The notes: generated from the letters alone by a model not told the origin. A DNA stretch of 64,000 nucleotides from Gordoniibacillus chartarius (GCF_042432825.1 NZ_JBHLWN010000071.1:62001-126000); one strand, 5' to 3'; numbered from the stretch's first letter, positions 7,743 through 16,497 are shown. Program-made: numbers and translations.

Positions 7743-9083
7743 ATGTACTTGCACGGAACGAGCACCATTAACGATAAAGGTCATTTGGAGATCGGCGGCG
7801 TCGACGCAACGAAGCTTGCCGCCGAATATGGCACTCCGCTGTACGTATTCGACGAGGCGCTTGTTCGCCGCCGCTGCCGCGAGTTCGTCGAAGCGTTTCG
7901 CGAGTCCGGCATGAAGTTCCAAGTCGCCTATGCGAGCAAAGCGTTTTGCGTGAAGGCGATGTGCCGCATCGTGGAGGAAGAGGGACTGTCGCTGGACGTC
8001 GTCTCGGACGGCGAGCTGTATACGGCGCTGGAAGCCGGTTTTCCGGCCGGGCGGATCCATTTTCACGGCAACAACAAGACTCCGCAGGAAATCGAAATGG
8101 CGCTAGACGCCAAGATCGGCTGCTTCGTCGTCGACAATTTCGTAGAGCTGCATATGCTGAACGCGCTGGCCGGGGAGAAAGGCGTAAAAGCGAACGTATT
8201 GTTCCGCGTCACGCCGGGCGTTGAAGCGCATACGCACGAATATATTTCCACCGGGCAGGAGGATTCGAAATTCGGCTTCGACCTTCAGAACGGCTCGGCT
8301 ATGCGGGCGCTGCAGGAAGCGAAGGAGCTATCCCAGCTCGTACTGCTTGGGCTGCATTCGCACATCGGCTCGCAAATTTTTGAGGTGGAAGGGTTCCGCC
8401 TGGCCGCGGAGAAGGTGGCGCAGTTCTCGGCTCGCGTGCGGACCGAGCTTGGCCTGACGTTCCCGGTCATTAATTTGGGCGGAGGCTTCGGTATCCGTTA
8501 TACGGAAGATCATACGCCGCTGCCGATGGGCGAATACATTCGGGCCATTACCGACGCGGTGAAGAAGCAGTTCGCGCAGGTGGACTACCCGCTGCCGGAA
8601 ATTTGGATCGAACCGGGCCGCTCGATTGTCGGCGACGCGGGTACGACGTTGTACACGGTCGGAACGATGAAGGATATCCCCGGCGTACGCAAATACGTAG
8701 CTGTAGACGGCGGGATGACGGACAATCCGCGTCCGGCGCTCTATGAGGCCAAGTATGAAGCCATGCTGGCGAACCGGGCTCGAGAAGCTTGCGAGGAAAC
8801 CGTATCGATCGCAGGCAAATGCTGCGAGAGCGGGGACATGCTGATTTGGGATTTGGATTTGCCGCGGGTGAAGGTCGGCGACATTCTCGCCGTATCCTGT
8901 ACGGGGGCATACAACTATGCTATGGCGAGCAATTACAATCGGATCCGCCGTCCGGCGGTGGTGTTCGTCCAGAACGGCCAGAGCGATTTGGTGGTGCGGC
9001 GCGAAACGTTCGGCGATCTCGTGAACAACGACGTGATCCCGGAGCGATTGGCGCGTGTCCAGCAGCAGGTGCCGAGTGTTTGA
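7743..9083 (+). CDS. lysA: Diaminopimelate decarboxylase
   Basis: PLP enzyme converting meso-diaminopimelate to lysine, the last step of lysine synthesis. It has 446 residues, typical for the family. The PLP-binding lysine is K66 in VAYASKAF. The substrate-binding EPGRSIVGDAG loop and the inter-subunit C361-ESGD motif are present. The ATG at 7743 follows GGAAGAGG. The place directly after the spoVA operon is the same as in Bacillus, where lysA can be co-transcribed with spoVA in the forespore. Here a terminator and a possible weak promoter lie between them. Confidence 0.95.
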   Translation: MYLHGTSTINDKGHLEIGGVDATKLAAEYGTPLYVFDEALVRRRCREFVEAFRESGMKFQVAYASKAFCVKAMCRIVEEEGLSLDVVSDGELYTALEAGFPAGRIHFHGNNKTPQEIEMALDAKIGCFVVDNFVELHMLNALAGEKGVKANVLFRVTPGVEAHTHEYISTGQEDSKFGFDLQNGSAMRALQEAKELSQLVLLGLHSHIGSQIFEVEGFRLAAEKVAQFSARVRTELGLTFPVINLGGGFGIRYTEDHTPLPMGEYIRAITDAVKKQFAQVDYPLPEIWIEPGRSIVGDAGTTLYTVGTMKDIPGVRKYVAVDGGMTDNPRPALYEAKYEAMLANRAREACEETVSIAGKCCESGDMLIWDLDLPRVKVGDILAVSCTGAYNYAMASNYNRIRRPAVVFVQNGQSDLVVRRETFGDLVNNDVIPERLARVQQQVPSV

Positions 9084-9112
9084 CACTGGGCAGGCGTAAG
9101 CTGAGCGGAAGG

Positions 9113-9141
9113 GACTGACGGCGGAAGCCGTCGGTCTCTTT
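9113..9141 (+). terminator. Rho-independent terminator after lysA
   Basis: GACTGACGGC, a GGAA tetraloop and GCCGTCGGTC form a 10-bp stem with one G.U pair, followed by TCTTT. Confidence 0.7.
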
Positions 9142-9343
9142 GTGGTATTTACGGAACCGCTGCGTTGCTGTTGAAAATGGAGCTGCCCGGTCGAGCAGGA
9201 GGAATAGGAGACCTTTCCGAACGGCTGGCTTAGAGCACCCCGAGTTGGTTATACTTGGTAGCAGATATGTTTGCTCCCGGACCATATGGATCCGTTAGGC
9301 TAAACATGAACTTATACTCTATGAATGATAGGACGGACTGACG

Positions 9344-10492
9344 ATGACACGTGAACGACAAAGCCCCGGCGGACGCCGCGGGGCAAAACCTGCCGCTCCC
9401 CGCACCGAAGGTACCCGGCGCGGCGGAGCGGCAGACCGGCGCGGCCCGGCGCGCGCCGAAGGCGGCCGCGGGCCCGCCAGGCCGGCGGGCCGCGGCGCGG
9501 GAGGCGGTCCGGCTGCGCCGTGGACCGCAAGAAGCGGCGGCGCGCCCGGACGCGCGCCGCAAGGGCGGCCCGGCGGCCGCAGCGCCGCCGCCGGGGGCCC
9601 TCGCCCCGGCGCCGGCCTGACCGGCCGGCGCAAGGGCGAGTGGTTCGAGGTGGCGCTGCCCGACCACCTCGCCGGAGCGGGGCTGCGCGGCGTCGCCCCG
9701 CATTTGCCGCTGCCGCCGAAGCTGCTACGGGAAATGTCGGCGAACAATATGATCACCGTGCAGGGCAAGCAGCTTCGGCTCCGCTTGTTCCCGCGCGAGC
9801 CGCACGGGATTCCGGCCGACTGGATGGACTTGAACATCCTGTACGAGGATGATTTCTCGCTCGTCGTCAACAAGCCGGCCGGCGTCGAAATCCACCCGAG
9901 CGTCAAGGGTCAGCGCGGAACGCTCGCTAATGCCGTAGCCGCGTACTACGAAACGACGGGGCAGGCGGTGAAGGTGCGGCCGATGCACCGTCTCGACAAG
10001 GATACGACCGGCCCGGTGCTGTTCGCGAAGAACGAATTCGCGCAAGCCGTCTTCGAGCGGGCGCTGCGCGACAAAGAGGTCGACCGCGAGTACATCGCGA
10101 TCGCCGAAGGCGTTATGCAGAAGAACAAGGACAAAATCGATCTGCCGATCGGCCAGGACCGCGGCCATTCAACACGCCGGCGCGTGAGCGAAACGGGCGA
10201 ATCGGCATTGACCTATTACAACGTCGACGAACGGTTCCGCGACCATACGCTCGTGCGGCTGACGCTCGGCACCGGGCGTACCCACCAAATCCGCGTCCAT
10301 TTGTCGGCCATCGGCCACCCGATCGCCGGAGACGGCATGTACGGCGGCGGCCGACGCTACATCCAGCGCCAGGCGCTGCACGGCGAGAAGCTGTCATGGG
10401 CGCATCCGTGGACCGGAGACAAGCAATCCGTGCGCGCTCCGCTCCCGGACGATATGATCTGGGCGATCAACGAGCTGCGCAAGGGGCGTTAA
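9344..10492 (+). CDS. RluA-family RNA pseudouridine synthase with an Arg/Gly/Pro/Ala-rich N-terminal extension
   Basis: Isomerises uridine to pseudouridine in rRNA or tRNA. Residues about 96-382 are a complete RluA-type enzyme. The catalytic Asp is D218 in MHRLDKDTTGPVLF, where TTG replaces the more usual TSG. The LTLGTGRTHQIRVHL and GHPIAGDGMYGG motifs follow. Residues 1-95 are low complexity, almost only R, G, P and A, and the DNA there is extremely GC rich, so all three forward frames stay open. The usual S4 domain is at most weakly represented (EVALPDHLAG...). The start at 9344 lacks a strong ribosome binding site, so the true start could be later, near the conserved part. The exact RNA target cannot be told. 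Confidence 0.85.
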   Translation: MTRERQSPGGRRGAKPAAPRTEGTRRGGAADRRGPARAEGGRGPARPAGRGAGGGPAAPWTARSGGAPGRAPQGRPGGRSAAAGGPRPGAGLTGRRKGEWFEVALPDHLAGAGLRGVAPHLPLPPKLLREMSANNMITVQGKQLRLRLFPREPHGIPADWMDLNILYEDDFSLVVNKPAGVEIHPSVKGQRGTLANAVAAYYETTGQAVKVRPMHRLDKDTTGPVLFAKNEFAQAVFERALRDKEVDREYIAIAEGVMQKNKDKIDLPIGQDRGHSTRRRVSETGESALTYYNVDERFRDHTLVRLTLGTGRTHQIRVHLSAIGHPIAGDGMYGGGRRYIQRQALHGEKLSWAHPWTGDKQSVRAPLPDDMIWAINELRKGR

Positions 10493-10595
10493 CAGCTTTG
10501 TTCTGCACTGATCGAACGACATGGTTCCCAACGTTTGGCTTTGACGGCCGGATGGTGTACAATCTACCTTATGAACTATGAAGGAGGCTCCACTT

Positions 10596-11027
10596 ATGAG
10601 CAAACAAGCGAAAATTAAGCTGGCGGGCGGCGGTGAAGTGCTGATCGATCTGTTCGAGAAAGACGCGCCGAACACAGTGGCGAACTTCGAGAAGCTGGCA
10701 AACTCCGGTTTCTATAACGGACTGAATTTCCACCGAGTGATTCCGGGCTTCGTGGCGCAGGGCGGCTGCCCGCACGGCACGGGCACCGGCGGACCGGGCT
10801 ATACGATCAACTGCGAAATCAACCCGAACAAGCACGAGCGCGGTACCCTGGCGATGGCGCATGCCGGCCGCAACACAGGCGGCAGCCAGTTCTATATCTG
10901 CTACCAGCCGCAGCCGCACTTGGACGGTCAGCATACGGTATTCGGCAAAGTAACGAAGGGCATGGAATACGTTGACGCCTTCAAGGGCCGCGACGTGATG
11001 GAGAAAGTGGAAGTCGTTGACGTGTAA
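10596..11027 (+). CDS. ppiB: Peptidyl-prolyl cis-trans isomerase, cyclophilin type
   Basis: Cytosolic cyclophilin of 143 residues that speeds proline isomerisation during folding. The active-site Arg is R47 in NFHRVIPGFVAQGG, with GGSQFYICY and LDGQHTVFGKV downstream. I chose ATG 10596 because AAGGAGG ends eight bases before it; an upstream in-frame ATG at 10578 overlaps that site. No signal peptide is present. The position between lysA and the riboflavin genes matches ppiB in B. subtilis. A strong terminator follows. Confidence 0.95.
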   Translation: MSKQAKIKLAGGGEVLIDLFEKDAPNTVANFEKLANSGFYNGLNFHRVIPGFVAQGGCPHGTGTGGPGYTINCEINPNKHERGTLAMAHAGRNTGGSQFYICYQPQPHLDGQHTVFGKVTKGMEYVDAFKGRDVMEKVEVVDV

Positions 11028-11040
11028 GATGGTGTTGGCA

Positions 11041-11076
11041 AGAAGTCCTGAAGCTAGCTCAGGGCTTCTTTTTTTC
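11041..11076 (+). terminator. Rho-independent terminator after ppiB
   Basis: AGAAGTCCTGA pairs with TCAGGGCTTCT around AGCTAGC, followed by seven T. Confidence 0.85.
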
Positions 11077-11891
11077 ATGCTTTACCCCAAGAAATGATAG
11101 AAGCAGCTTTACAACGGATGCACCTAGCGTAACCATATATGTTTCCGTTCTTGCCCGAATGGACTTTATTGGAATGACGTATTTGATCGGAGGATTCATG
11201 TGAACGTGCAGCCATTTTACCCTATCGACGGCCATTAGCAGTAAATGCCTGCGTATATACAGGCATCTTTGCCGCGAAGGGGCGGCTATGAACGCTTTGA
11301 ATGCAGATGCCTGCACTTTCGCAATAATCGAAACCAGTCGAGCAAGCTGTTGGCGAGATTCCTGTATGTATGCAGGCAATTTTGGCCACCCCCGTTTCTT
11401 GTGAACCCTTTCAAGTAAGTTCCGTCAAGCTATGCGGAAAACCTTGTGAGCTATAACGCTGAAAGCATTGCGAGTTGGGTGAATGACGTCCTTCCTCGTA
11501 GGGATAGGGAGCTTTACGATTTTAACCTGATGACTCTTCTTTTAACAAAGTAAGCTGTTTTTGATCATCCTCGGGGACATGCAGTTTATTCCATGTCTAG
11601 AAATTATTTGGGATGGTACGATGTTCACAACCTATACTTAGCGCAGGCAACAAGCATCAAGAAGAATGCTTTCACTTGAAATTCCCCTCCAAAATACTGA
11701 ACACCCATTTTCACAAAAATCAAGCAGGATGCTGTCCAGCCAAGCGCACCTTATCGACATTTCCAAACCGTGATGTTAACCTATTCATAAAATATTATAG
11801 ACCTATCGTTATACTGGGGATTGAAATATGGAATCGTAAGTGTTATTATTTTCACGTAGTTAGTATCTCTAACGTTTTACTAGTTACTTAA
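11077..11891 (+). other. Long intergenic stretch, AT-richer, no gene recognised
   Basis: About 815 bases between ppiB and the FMN riboswitch. Composition is visibly poorer in GC than the neighbouring genes. I find no reading frame with a good start site and protein-like sequence in either strand; the longest reverse frame (11059-11379) runs into the ppiB terminator and lacks a ribosome binding site. The first third holds a set of short related repeats (see 11246-11379). The last part should contain the promoter of the riboflavin operon; TATTATAGACC near 11800 and TTATACTGG near 11810 are -10-like. It may be a decayed insertion. Confidence 0.6.
11246..11379. repeat. Inverted copies of a short repeat bounding about 135 bp
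   Basis: TGCCTGCGTATATACAGGCA at 11246-11265 is followed by TCTTTGCC. Its inverted relative lies at 11357-11379 (AGATTCCTGTATGTATGCAG, then GCA). The core CAGGMATCT occurs a third time, inverted, at 11305-11313 (AGATGCCTG). The outer pair could fold together or mark the ends of a small non-coding element. Confidence 0.5.
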
Positions 11892-12079
11892 CGTTCAACC
11901 TCGGGGCTGGGTGAAATTCCCAACCGGCGGTGATACGCCCGCGGCTTACCGCAGCCGCCCGGCGTTCAGTCCGTGACCCGTACGCCAAGCAAGAGCAGCG
12001 CTAGCGCTGCAGGTGTCCGGTGGACCCGGTGCAATTCCGGGACCGACAGTATAGTCTGGATGGGAGAGGGAGACGAACG
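11892..12079 (+). promoter_or_regulatory. FMN riboswitch (RFN element)
   Basis: The conserved blocks of the RFN aptamer are present in order: CGGGGCTGGGTGAAATTCCC, AACCGGCGGTGAT, AGTCCGTGACCCG, CCGGTGGACCCGGTG, AATTCCGGGACCGACAGTAT and AGTCTGGATGGGAGAGGG. The closing stem P1 is formed by CGTTC (11892-11896) with GAACG (12075-12079). FMN binding is expected to end transcription of the downstream riboflavin genes, through the terminator at 12300-12327. One variable arm (GAGCAGCGCTAGCGCTGC) is a strong hairpin. Confidence 0.95.
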
Positions 12080-12504
12080 CGTTGCTTTGGGTTTCGTTAG
12101 CTGGTATTTTTTCTTTGTGTCGAAAGGGTCGGTGACGACCTCTATTTCGATATGCCCTGCCGGAGGCGACTTCTTGAGAATGAACTGGGCAGGCAAAAAG
12201 AAGAACCGGGGCTCCAGGCTGTCCTTCAGTGGCAGACAGAGCTTCTATTGAGGCTACACGAAACCGGAAAGCCAAGCCGCCGGTCGTATCCGTACCTACG
12301 CCCCGTTCCGCGCGAACGGGGCTTTTTCGTTTGGTACATACTGAGAAAGGGAGGGCCAAGTATCTATGCTTCGATTTTGCCGGCTATGAGCGGATAAATA
12401 TTGCGGTCCCCATAACTCGGCATACCGTAGGCCGGATCGGCGTGGTAGCATGACCGAGCGGCTGCGCGAACAATATCTACAAGCAGGAAGAGCGGGTGTA
12501 ACGA
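12080..12504 (+). other. Long riboflavin leader without a gene (where ribD would be expected)
   Basis: The 425 bases between the aptamer and ribE hold the terminator at 12300-12327 and no supported reading frame. A partial inverted repeat (TGCCCTGCC near 12153, GGGCAGGCA near 12188) might act in antitermination. In Bacillales the first gene after this riboswitch is normally ribD (deaminase/reductase); I see no recognisable RibD fragment in the three forward frames. Confidence 0.65.
12300..12327 (+). terminator. Riboswitch-controlled terminator of the rib operon
   Basis: GCCCCGTTC, CGCG loop, GAACGGGGC and TTTTT. It lies before the first coding gene and 220 bases after the FMN aptamer, as expected for an expression platform. 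Confidence 0.85.
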
Positions 12505-13167
12505 ATGTTTACTGGTCTGATCGAAGAAATCGGCGAGCTGCGCCGCATCCATAAGCAAGGCCAAGCGATGGTGCTGACAGTTGGCGCCCGCCGCATTCTG
12601 GACGATGTGAAGCTGGGGGACAGCATTGCCGTCAACGGCGTCTGTCTGACGGTGATTTCCTTCGACGCCGTTTCCGTCTCGATGGATGTGATGCCGGAAA
12701 CGTTCCGCAAGACGAACCTCAAGCAGCTGTCGGCAGGCGACCCCGTTAATTTGGAACGGGCGATGTCGATGGCCTCGCGCTTTGGCGGCCATATTGTTCA
12801 AGGGCATGTCGATTCGGTTGGAACTATTGTGGGCCGCCGCAGCGAAGAGAACGCCGTTGTGTTTCATGTCGAGCCGGAGGACCCGGAGAAGCTGAAGTAC
12901 GTGCTGGCGGGCGGATCGATTACGATTGACGGCATCTCCTTGACGGTAGTGGACGTAACGGACCACAGCTTTTCAGTATCGATCATCCCGCATACGCTGG
13001 CGGAGACGGTGCTGCAGCATAAGCATCCGGGGGATACGGTCAACCTAGAATGCGACATCCTTGGCAAATATGTGGAGCGGCTGTTGAATTTTCAAAAGCC
13101 CGGCGCTGCAGGCGGGAAAACAGGCAGGTTGACGCAAGCGTTCCTGCAGGAGCACGGATTTATGTAA
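12505..13167 (+). CDS. ribE: Riboflavin synthase, alpha subunit
   Basis: Dismutates two 6,7-dimethyl-8-ribityllumazine molecules to riboflavin and the pyrimidine substrate of RibH. It has 220 residues with two similar lumazine-binding barrels: the first begins MFTGLIEEIGEL and has LGDSIAVNGVCLTV; the second begins GGHIVQGHVDSVG and has GGSITIDGISLTVVDV. The ATG follows AAGAGCGGGTGTAACGA, a weak ribosome binding site. Here it is the first gene of the FMN-controlled operon. Confidence 0.95.
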   Translation: MFTGLIEEIGELRRIHKQGQAMVLTVGARRILDDVKLGDSIAVNGVCLTVISFDAVSVSMDVMPETFRKTNLKQLSAGDPVNLERAMSMASRFGGHIVQGHVDSVGTIVGRRSEENAVVFHVEPEDPEKLKYVLAGGSITIDGISLTVVDVTDHSFSVSIIPHTLAETVLQHKHPGDTVNLECDILGKYVERLLNFQKPGAAGGKTGRLTQAFLQEHGFM

Positions 13168-13186
13168 ACAGATAGGAGTGAGACCG

Positions 13187-14419
13187 ATGGGAGAAATCAA
13201 ATTCAATGCCATTGAAGAAGCGATCTACGATCTCATTCTGGGCAAAGTCATCATTGTCGTCGACGACGAGGACCGCGAGAACGAAGGAGATTTCATCGCG
13301 CTCGCCGACAAAGCCAATGCGGACGTCATTAATTTTATGATCAAGGAAGGCCGCGGGCTCGTCTGCGTACCGATTACCGAAGAGCGGGCGCAGGAGCTTG
13401 ATTTGCCGCCGATGGTCAATCATAATACGGATTATCATGGTACGGCTTTTACCGTTTCGATCGATCATAACGATACGACAACGGGGATCTCCGCCTATGA
13501 ACGGGCACGCACGGTGCAGGCGTTGATCGATCCGAAGACGAGACCGCAGGAGTTTCGCCGTCCGGGGCATATTTTCCCCTTAATTGCACGCAAAGGCGGA
13601 GTGCTGCGGCGTACGGGGCACACGGAGGCTGCCGTCGATTTGGCGCGGATGTGCGGCTCTTATCCGGCTGCAGTGATCTGCGAGGTGATCAAAGAAGACG
13701 GCACGATGGCGCGCGTTCCGGATCTGATGGAAATTGCCGCCAAGCATGACCTCAAAATCATTACGATTCACGATTTGATCCGTTACCGCAACGAGAAGGA
13801 AAAGCTGGTCAATCGCGAGGTAGAGATCAATTTACCGACCGACTTCGGTACGTTTAAAGCCATTGCATATACGAACGAGGTGGATCAGAAAGAGCATGTG
13901 GCGCTGGTAAAGGGCGAAATCGACGGCAATACGCCGACGCTCGTCCGCGTCCATTCGGAATGCTTGACCGGCGACGTCTTCCACTCCAACCGCTGCGACT
14001 GCGGCCCGCAGCTTGCTGCCGCCCTGCAGCAAATTACCGATCACGGCTCCGGCGTGCTGCTTTACATGCGTCAGGAAGGCCGCGGCATCGGACTGATCAA
14101 TAAATTGAAGGCTTATGCGCTGCAGGAGCAGGGATTCGACACGGTTGAGGCGAATAATAAGCTGGGATTTGGAGCGGATCTTCGCGATTACGGGATCGGG
14201 GCGCAAATTTTGAAAGACCTCGGTGTCCGCCAAATTCGGCTGATGACGAATAATCCGCGCAAAATCCGCGGCCTGGAGGGCTACGGGCTCGAGGTTGTCG
14301 AGCGGGTGCCGATCCAGATGAAGGAAAATGAAAGCAATACGAATTATCTCCGTACGAAGAAGCTGAAGCTCGGACATATGCTGCAGTTTGACGAGCTGAC
14401 GGATTCGGCGGGCATTTAA
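13187..14419 (+). CDS. ribBA: Bifunctional 3,4-dihydroxy-2-butanone-4-phosphate synthase / GTP cyclohydrolase II
   Basis: Makes both precursors of riboflavin, from ribulose-5-phosphate and from GTP. The N-terminal domain (about 1-200) has the acidic metal site DDEDRENEGDF at 26-36. The C-terminal domain has the zinc-binding and catalytic segment HSECLTGDVFHSNRCDCGPQ and RQEGRGIGL. The total of 410 residues is normal. I chose ATG 13187 because TAGGAGTGAG precedes it; the in-frame GTG at 13178 lies inside that site. It follows ribE by 19 bases. Confidence 0.96.
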   Translation: MGEIKFNAIEEAIYDLILGKVIIVVDDEDRENEGDFIALADKANADVINFMIKEGRGLVCVPITEERAQELDLPPMVNHNTDYHGTAFTVSIDHNDTTTGISAYERARTVQALIDPKTRPQEFRRPGHIFPLIARKGGVLRRTGHTEAAVDLARMCGSYPAAVICEVIKEDGTMARVPDLMEIAAKHDLKIITIHDLIRYRNEKEKLVNREVEINLPTDFGTFKAIAYTNEVDQKEHVALVKGEIDGNTPTLVRVHSECLTGDVFHSNRCDCGPQLAAALQQITDHGSGVLLYMRQEGRGIGLINKLKAYALQEQGFDTVEANNKLGFGADLRDYGIGAQILKDLGVRQIRLMTNNPRKIRGLEGYGLEVVERVPIQMKENESNTNYLRTKKLKLGHMLQFDELTDSAGI

Positions 14420-14456
14420 ATAATAACTCAACCACCATATGAAGGAGACATCGACC

Positions 14457-14924
14457 ATGAAAGTTTACGAAGGACAATTAATCTCGCAGGATTTGAAATA
14501 CGGCATCGTTGTAGGGCGCTTCAATGAGTTTATCTCTTCCAAGCTGCTGAGCGGCGCTCTTGACGCACTGAAGCGTCACGGCGTGCAGGATGACGAGATC
14601 GAAGTCGCTTGGGTTCCGGGGGCTTATGAAATTCCGCTGATCGCCCAGAAGATGGCCGAATCGAAAAAATACGATGCGGTCATCACGCTTGGAGCGGTCA
14701 TTCGAGGCTCGACGCCGCATTTTGACTTCGTATGCAATGAAGTTTCCAAGGGCGTGGCCGCGATTTCGCTGCGCACTGGAGTACCGACGATCTTCGGTGT
14801 CCTGACGACCGATTCGATCGAGCAGGCTATCGAGCGGGCCGGTACCAAGGCTGGGAACAAAGGCTGGGAAGCGGCGACCACGGCGATTGAGATGGCGAAT
14901 CTGGCGCAGCAGTTCATGGAATAA
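14457..14924 (+). CDS. ribH: 6,7-dimethyl-8-ribityllumazine synthase
   Basis: Condenses the dihydroxybutanone phosphate made by RibBA with the ribitylaminopyrimidine to give lumazine, the substrate of RibE. It has 155 residues, with the catalytic His H88 in VIRGSTPHFDFVC and the phosphate-binding end of the family. The ATG at 14457 is preceded by GAAGGAG. Its stop codon overlaps the ATG of scpA (TAATG), so the chromosome-segregation genes are probably read from the same transcript. Confidence 0.96.
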   Translation: MKVYEGQLISQDLKYGIVVGRFNEFISSKLLSGALDALKRHGVQDDEIEVAWVPGAYEIPLIAQKMAESKKYDAVITLGAVIRGSTPHFDFVCNEVSKGVAAISLRTGVPTIFGVLTTDSIEQAIERAGTKAGNKGWEAATTAIEMANLAQQFME

Positions 14925-15703
14925 TGAAGGTCACGTACAAGCTCGAAGTATTTGAAGGGCCGCTCGATTTGCTGCTCCATTTGATTGATAAGAGCGAGAT
15001 CGATGTCTATAATATCCCGATCAAAGAGATCACGGATCAATATCTCGAGTACGTACAGGCGATGCAGGAGCTGGAGGTGACGAGCGAGTTTCTCGTCATG
15101 GCCGCTACCTTGCTCGCGATCAAGAGCAAGATGCTCCTGCCGAAGCCGCCGGTGATCGAGTATGAGTTCGAAGATTATTACGACGAGGACTACGATCCAC
15201 GTGCGGAGCTTGTCGAGAAGCTGGTGGAGTACCGCAAGTTTAAGGCGATTGCGGACTCGCTGCGGGAGAAAGAGCTGGAGCGCAGCTTGATTTATACGAA
15301 GGAGCCGGAAGACTTGACGCCGTTTCGTCCTACCGTTCAGCAAAATCCCGTCGAAGGTCTCGACGTGACGGATTTGCTGCAGGCGTTCCGGCGGACGCTG
15401 CGCAAGATGGTGACGCGTAATGCGGTCGCCCGGATTCAGCGTGACGAAATTTCCGTCAAAGACCGAATGAAGCAGGTTGTTGAGCTGCTTGTCGAGCGCG
15501 GCGGCAGACTGCTGTTCTCGAAGCTGTTCGACGAAAACGATCTGTCCAAGGATGAAGTGATTGTCACGTTCCTTGCGCTGCTGGAGCTGATGAAGGTCAA
15601 GCAGATTGAGTGCTATCAGCACCGTCTGTTTGACGATATTGTCATTCAAGCGAGAGAGGGGGCGAATGCAGATGGATTTTGGGGCGATGAAATCAGTTAT
15701 TGA
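14924..15703 (+). CDS. scpA: Segregation and condensation protein A (kleisin)
   Basis: Kleisin subunit of 259 residues that bridges SMC heads together with ScpB. The N-terminal motif FEGPLDLLLHLIDKSEIDVYNIPI is characteristic. An acidic linker with several Tyr/Asp residues (YEFEDYYDEDYDPR, about 83-96) is followed by the C-terminal winged helix that contacts the SMC cap. It overlaps ribH by one base and scpB by 38 bases. The SMC partner is encoded at 32.5 kb in this window. Confidence 0.95.
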   Translation: MKVTYKLEVFEGPLDLLLHLIDKSEIDVYNIPIKEITDQYLEYVQAMQELEVTSEFLVMAATLLAIKSKMLLPKPPVIEYEFEDYYDEDYDPRAELVEKLVEYRKFKAIADSLREKELERSLIYTKEPEDLTPFRPTVQQNPVEGLDVTDLLQAFRRTLRKMVTRNAVARIQRDEISVKDRMKQVVELLVERGGRLLFSKLFDENDLSKDEVIVTFLALLELMKVKQIECYQHRLFDDIVIQAREGANADGFWGDEISY

Positions 15704-16283
15704 AGGCTTGTTGTTTGTGGCCGGAGACGAAGGGCTCGATGCGAAGGAGATCGGCGACGTGCTGGAGGTCGATACGCATCTCGCGCGAGATTTGGTGAAG
15801 GAGCTGCAGGCGGAGCTGAAGCGCAAGAAGCGCGGTCTGCAAATCGTCGAGGTGGCGAACGCGTTCCGGATGACTACCGTGCCGGCACACGCTCCGTACT
15901 TCGAAAGGCTTGCCGCGGCTCCGACCCGGTCTTCGCTGTCGCAGGCGGCGCTCGAAACGCTGGCTATCGTAGCCTATAAACAGCCGATTACCCGCATCGA
16001 GATTGAAGAGATTCGCGGGGTGAAATCGGACCGTGCGTTGCAAACGCTTGTAGCGAAAGAATTGATTCAAGAAGTGGGCAGAGCCGATGCGGTCGGCCGG
16101 CCGATTCTGTACGGAACGTCGAAACAATTCATGGATTACTTCGGGCTTCGCTCGATGGAGGATTTGCCGGACTCGTCCGCCTTTGAGGGAGCATTCGATT
16201 TGGAGGAGGAGACGAAGCTGCTGTTTGACAAGTTCGATGACAGCGAACAGATCACGATCGACGACGTGGAGGAAGAGCTGTAA
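15666..16283 (+). CDS. scpB: Segregation and condensation protein B
   Basis: ScpB forms a dimer that binds ScpA and regulates the SMC ATPase. The 205-residue protein shows two winged-helix units; LETLAIVAYKQPITRIEIEEIRG is the family hallmark. The acidic tail (DKFDDSEQITIDDVEEEL) is variable. ATG 15666 is favoured by the purine-rich GAGAGGGGG just before it; ATG 15672 is almost as likely, and an earlier in-frame start at 15606 would extend far into scpA. It is followed by a terminator. Confidence 0.94.
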   Translation: MQMDFGAMKSVIEGLLFVAGDEGLDAKEIGDVLEVDTHLARDLVKELQAELKRKKRGLQIVEVANAFRMTTVPAHAPYFERLAAAPTRSSLSQAALETLAIVAYKQPITRIEIEEIRGVKSDRALQTLVAKELIQEVGRADAVGRPILYGTSKQFMDYFGLRSMEDLPDSSAFEGAFDLEEETKLLFDKFDDSEQITIDDVEEEL

Positions 16284-16453
16284 GAGGCTGGCTCAAGCCA
16301 TACCTTCCTTCCGGAACCAGGCAAATTTAATAAAACGAAACGCCAGGCGCAGCTTTCATAAGATGCGTTTTTTTGGCATATGCAGACGGACATTGGCGTC
16401 CGCGCGTCCCGTTCCCAATGCCGCGAATGTTTACCTGAATGACCGAACATAAT

Positions 16454-16497
16454 AACTCCGAATCGACAGTCATGCAGCTGCGGTCGGAGTTTTTTGC
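16454..16497 (+). terminator. Rho-independent terminator between scpB and ytfI
   Basis: AACTCCGA (16454-16461) pairs with TCGGAGTT (16484-16491), followed by T residues. The loop is long (22 bases) and may fold further. Confidence 0.65.

Noticed and set aside
9351..9852. Additional forward frames in the GC-rich part of the RluA-like gene
   Set aside because: Stop codons are rare in such GC-rich DNA, so open frames arise without coding. Only one frame continues into the conserved enzyme.
11059..11379. Reverse-strand 106-codon frame downstream of ppiB
   Set aside because: No ribosome binding site at any start; its end runs into the ppiB terminator, which produces the Lys-rich tail; composition looks non-coding.
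12153..12397. A short frame in the rib leader as a RibD fragment
   Set aside because: No deaminase zinc motif (HAE / PCxxC) or reductase motif is visible in any frame.
12364..12966. Reverse-strand frame over the start of ribE
   Set aside because: It is the shadow of ribE codons; only the last residues lie outside ribE and they lack a start signal.
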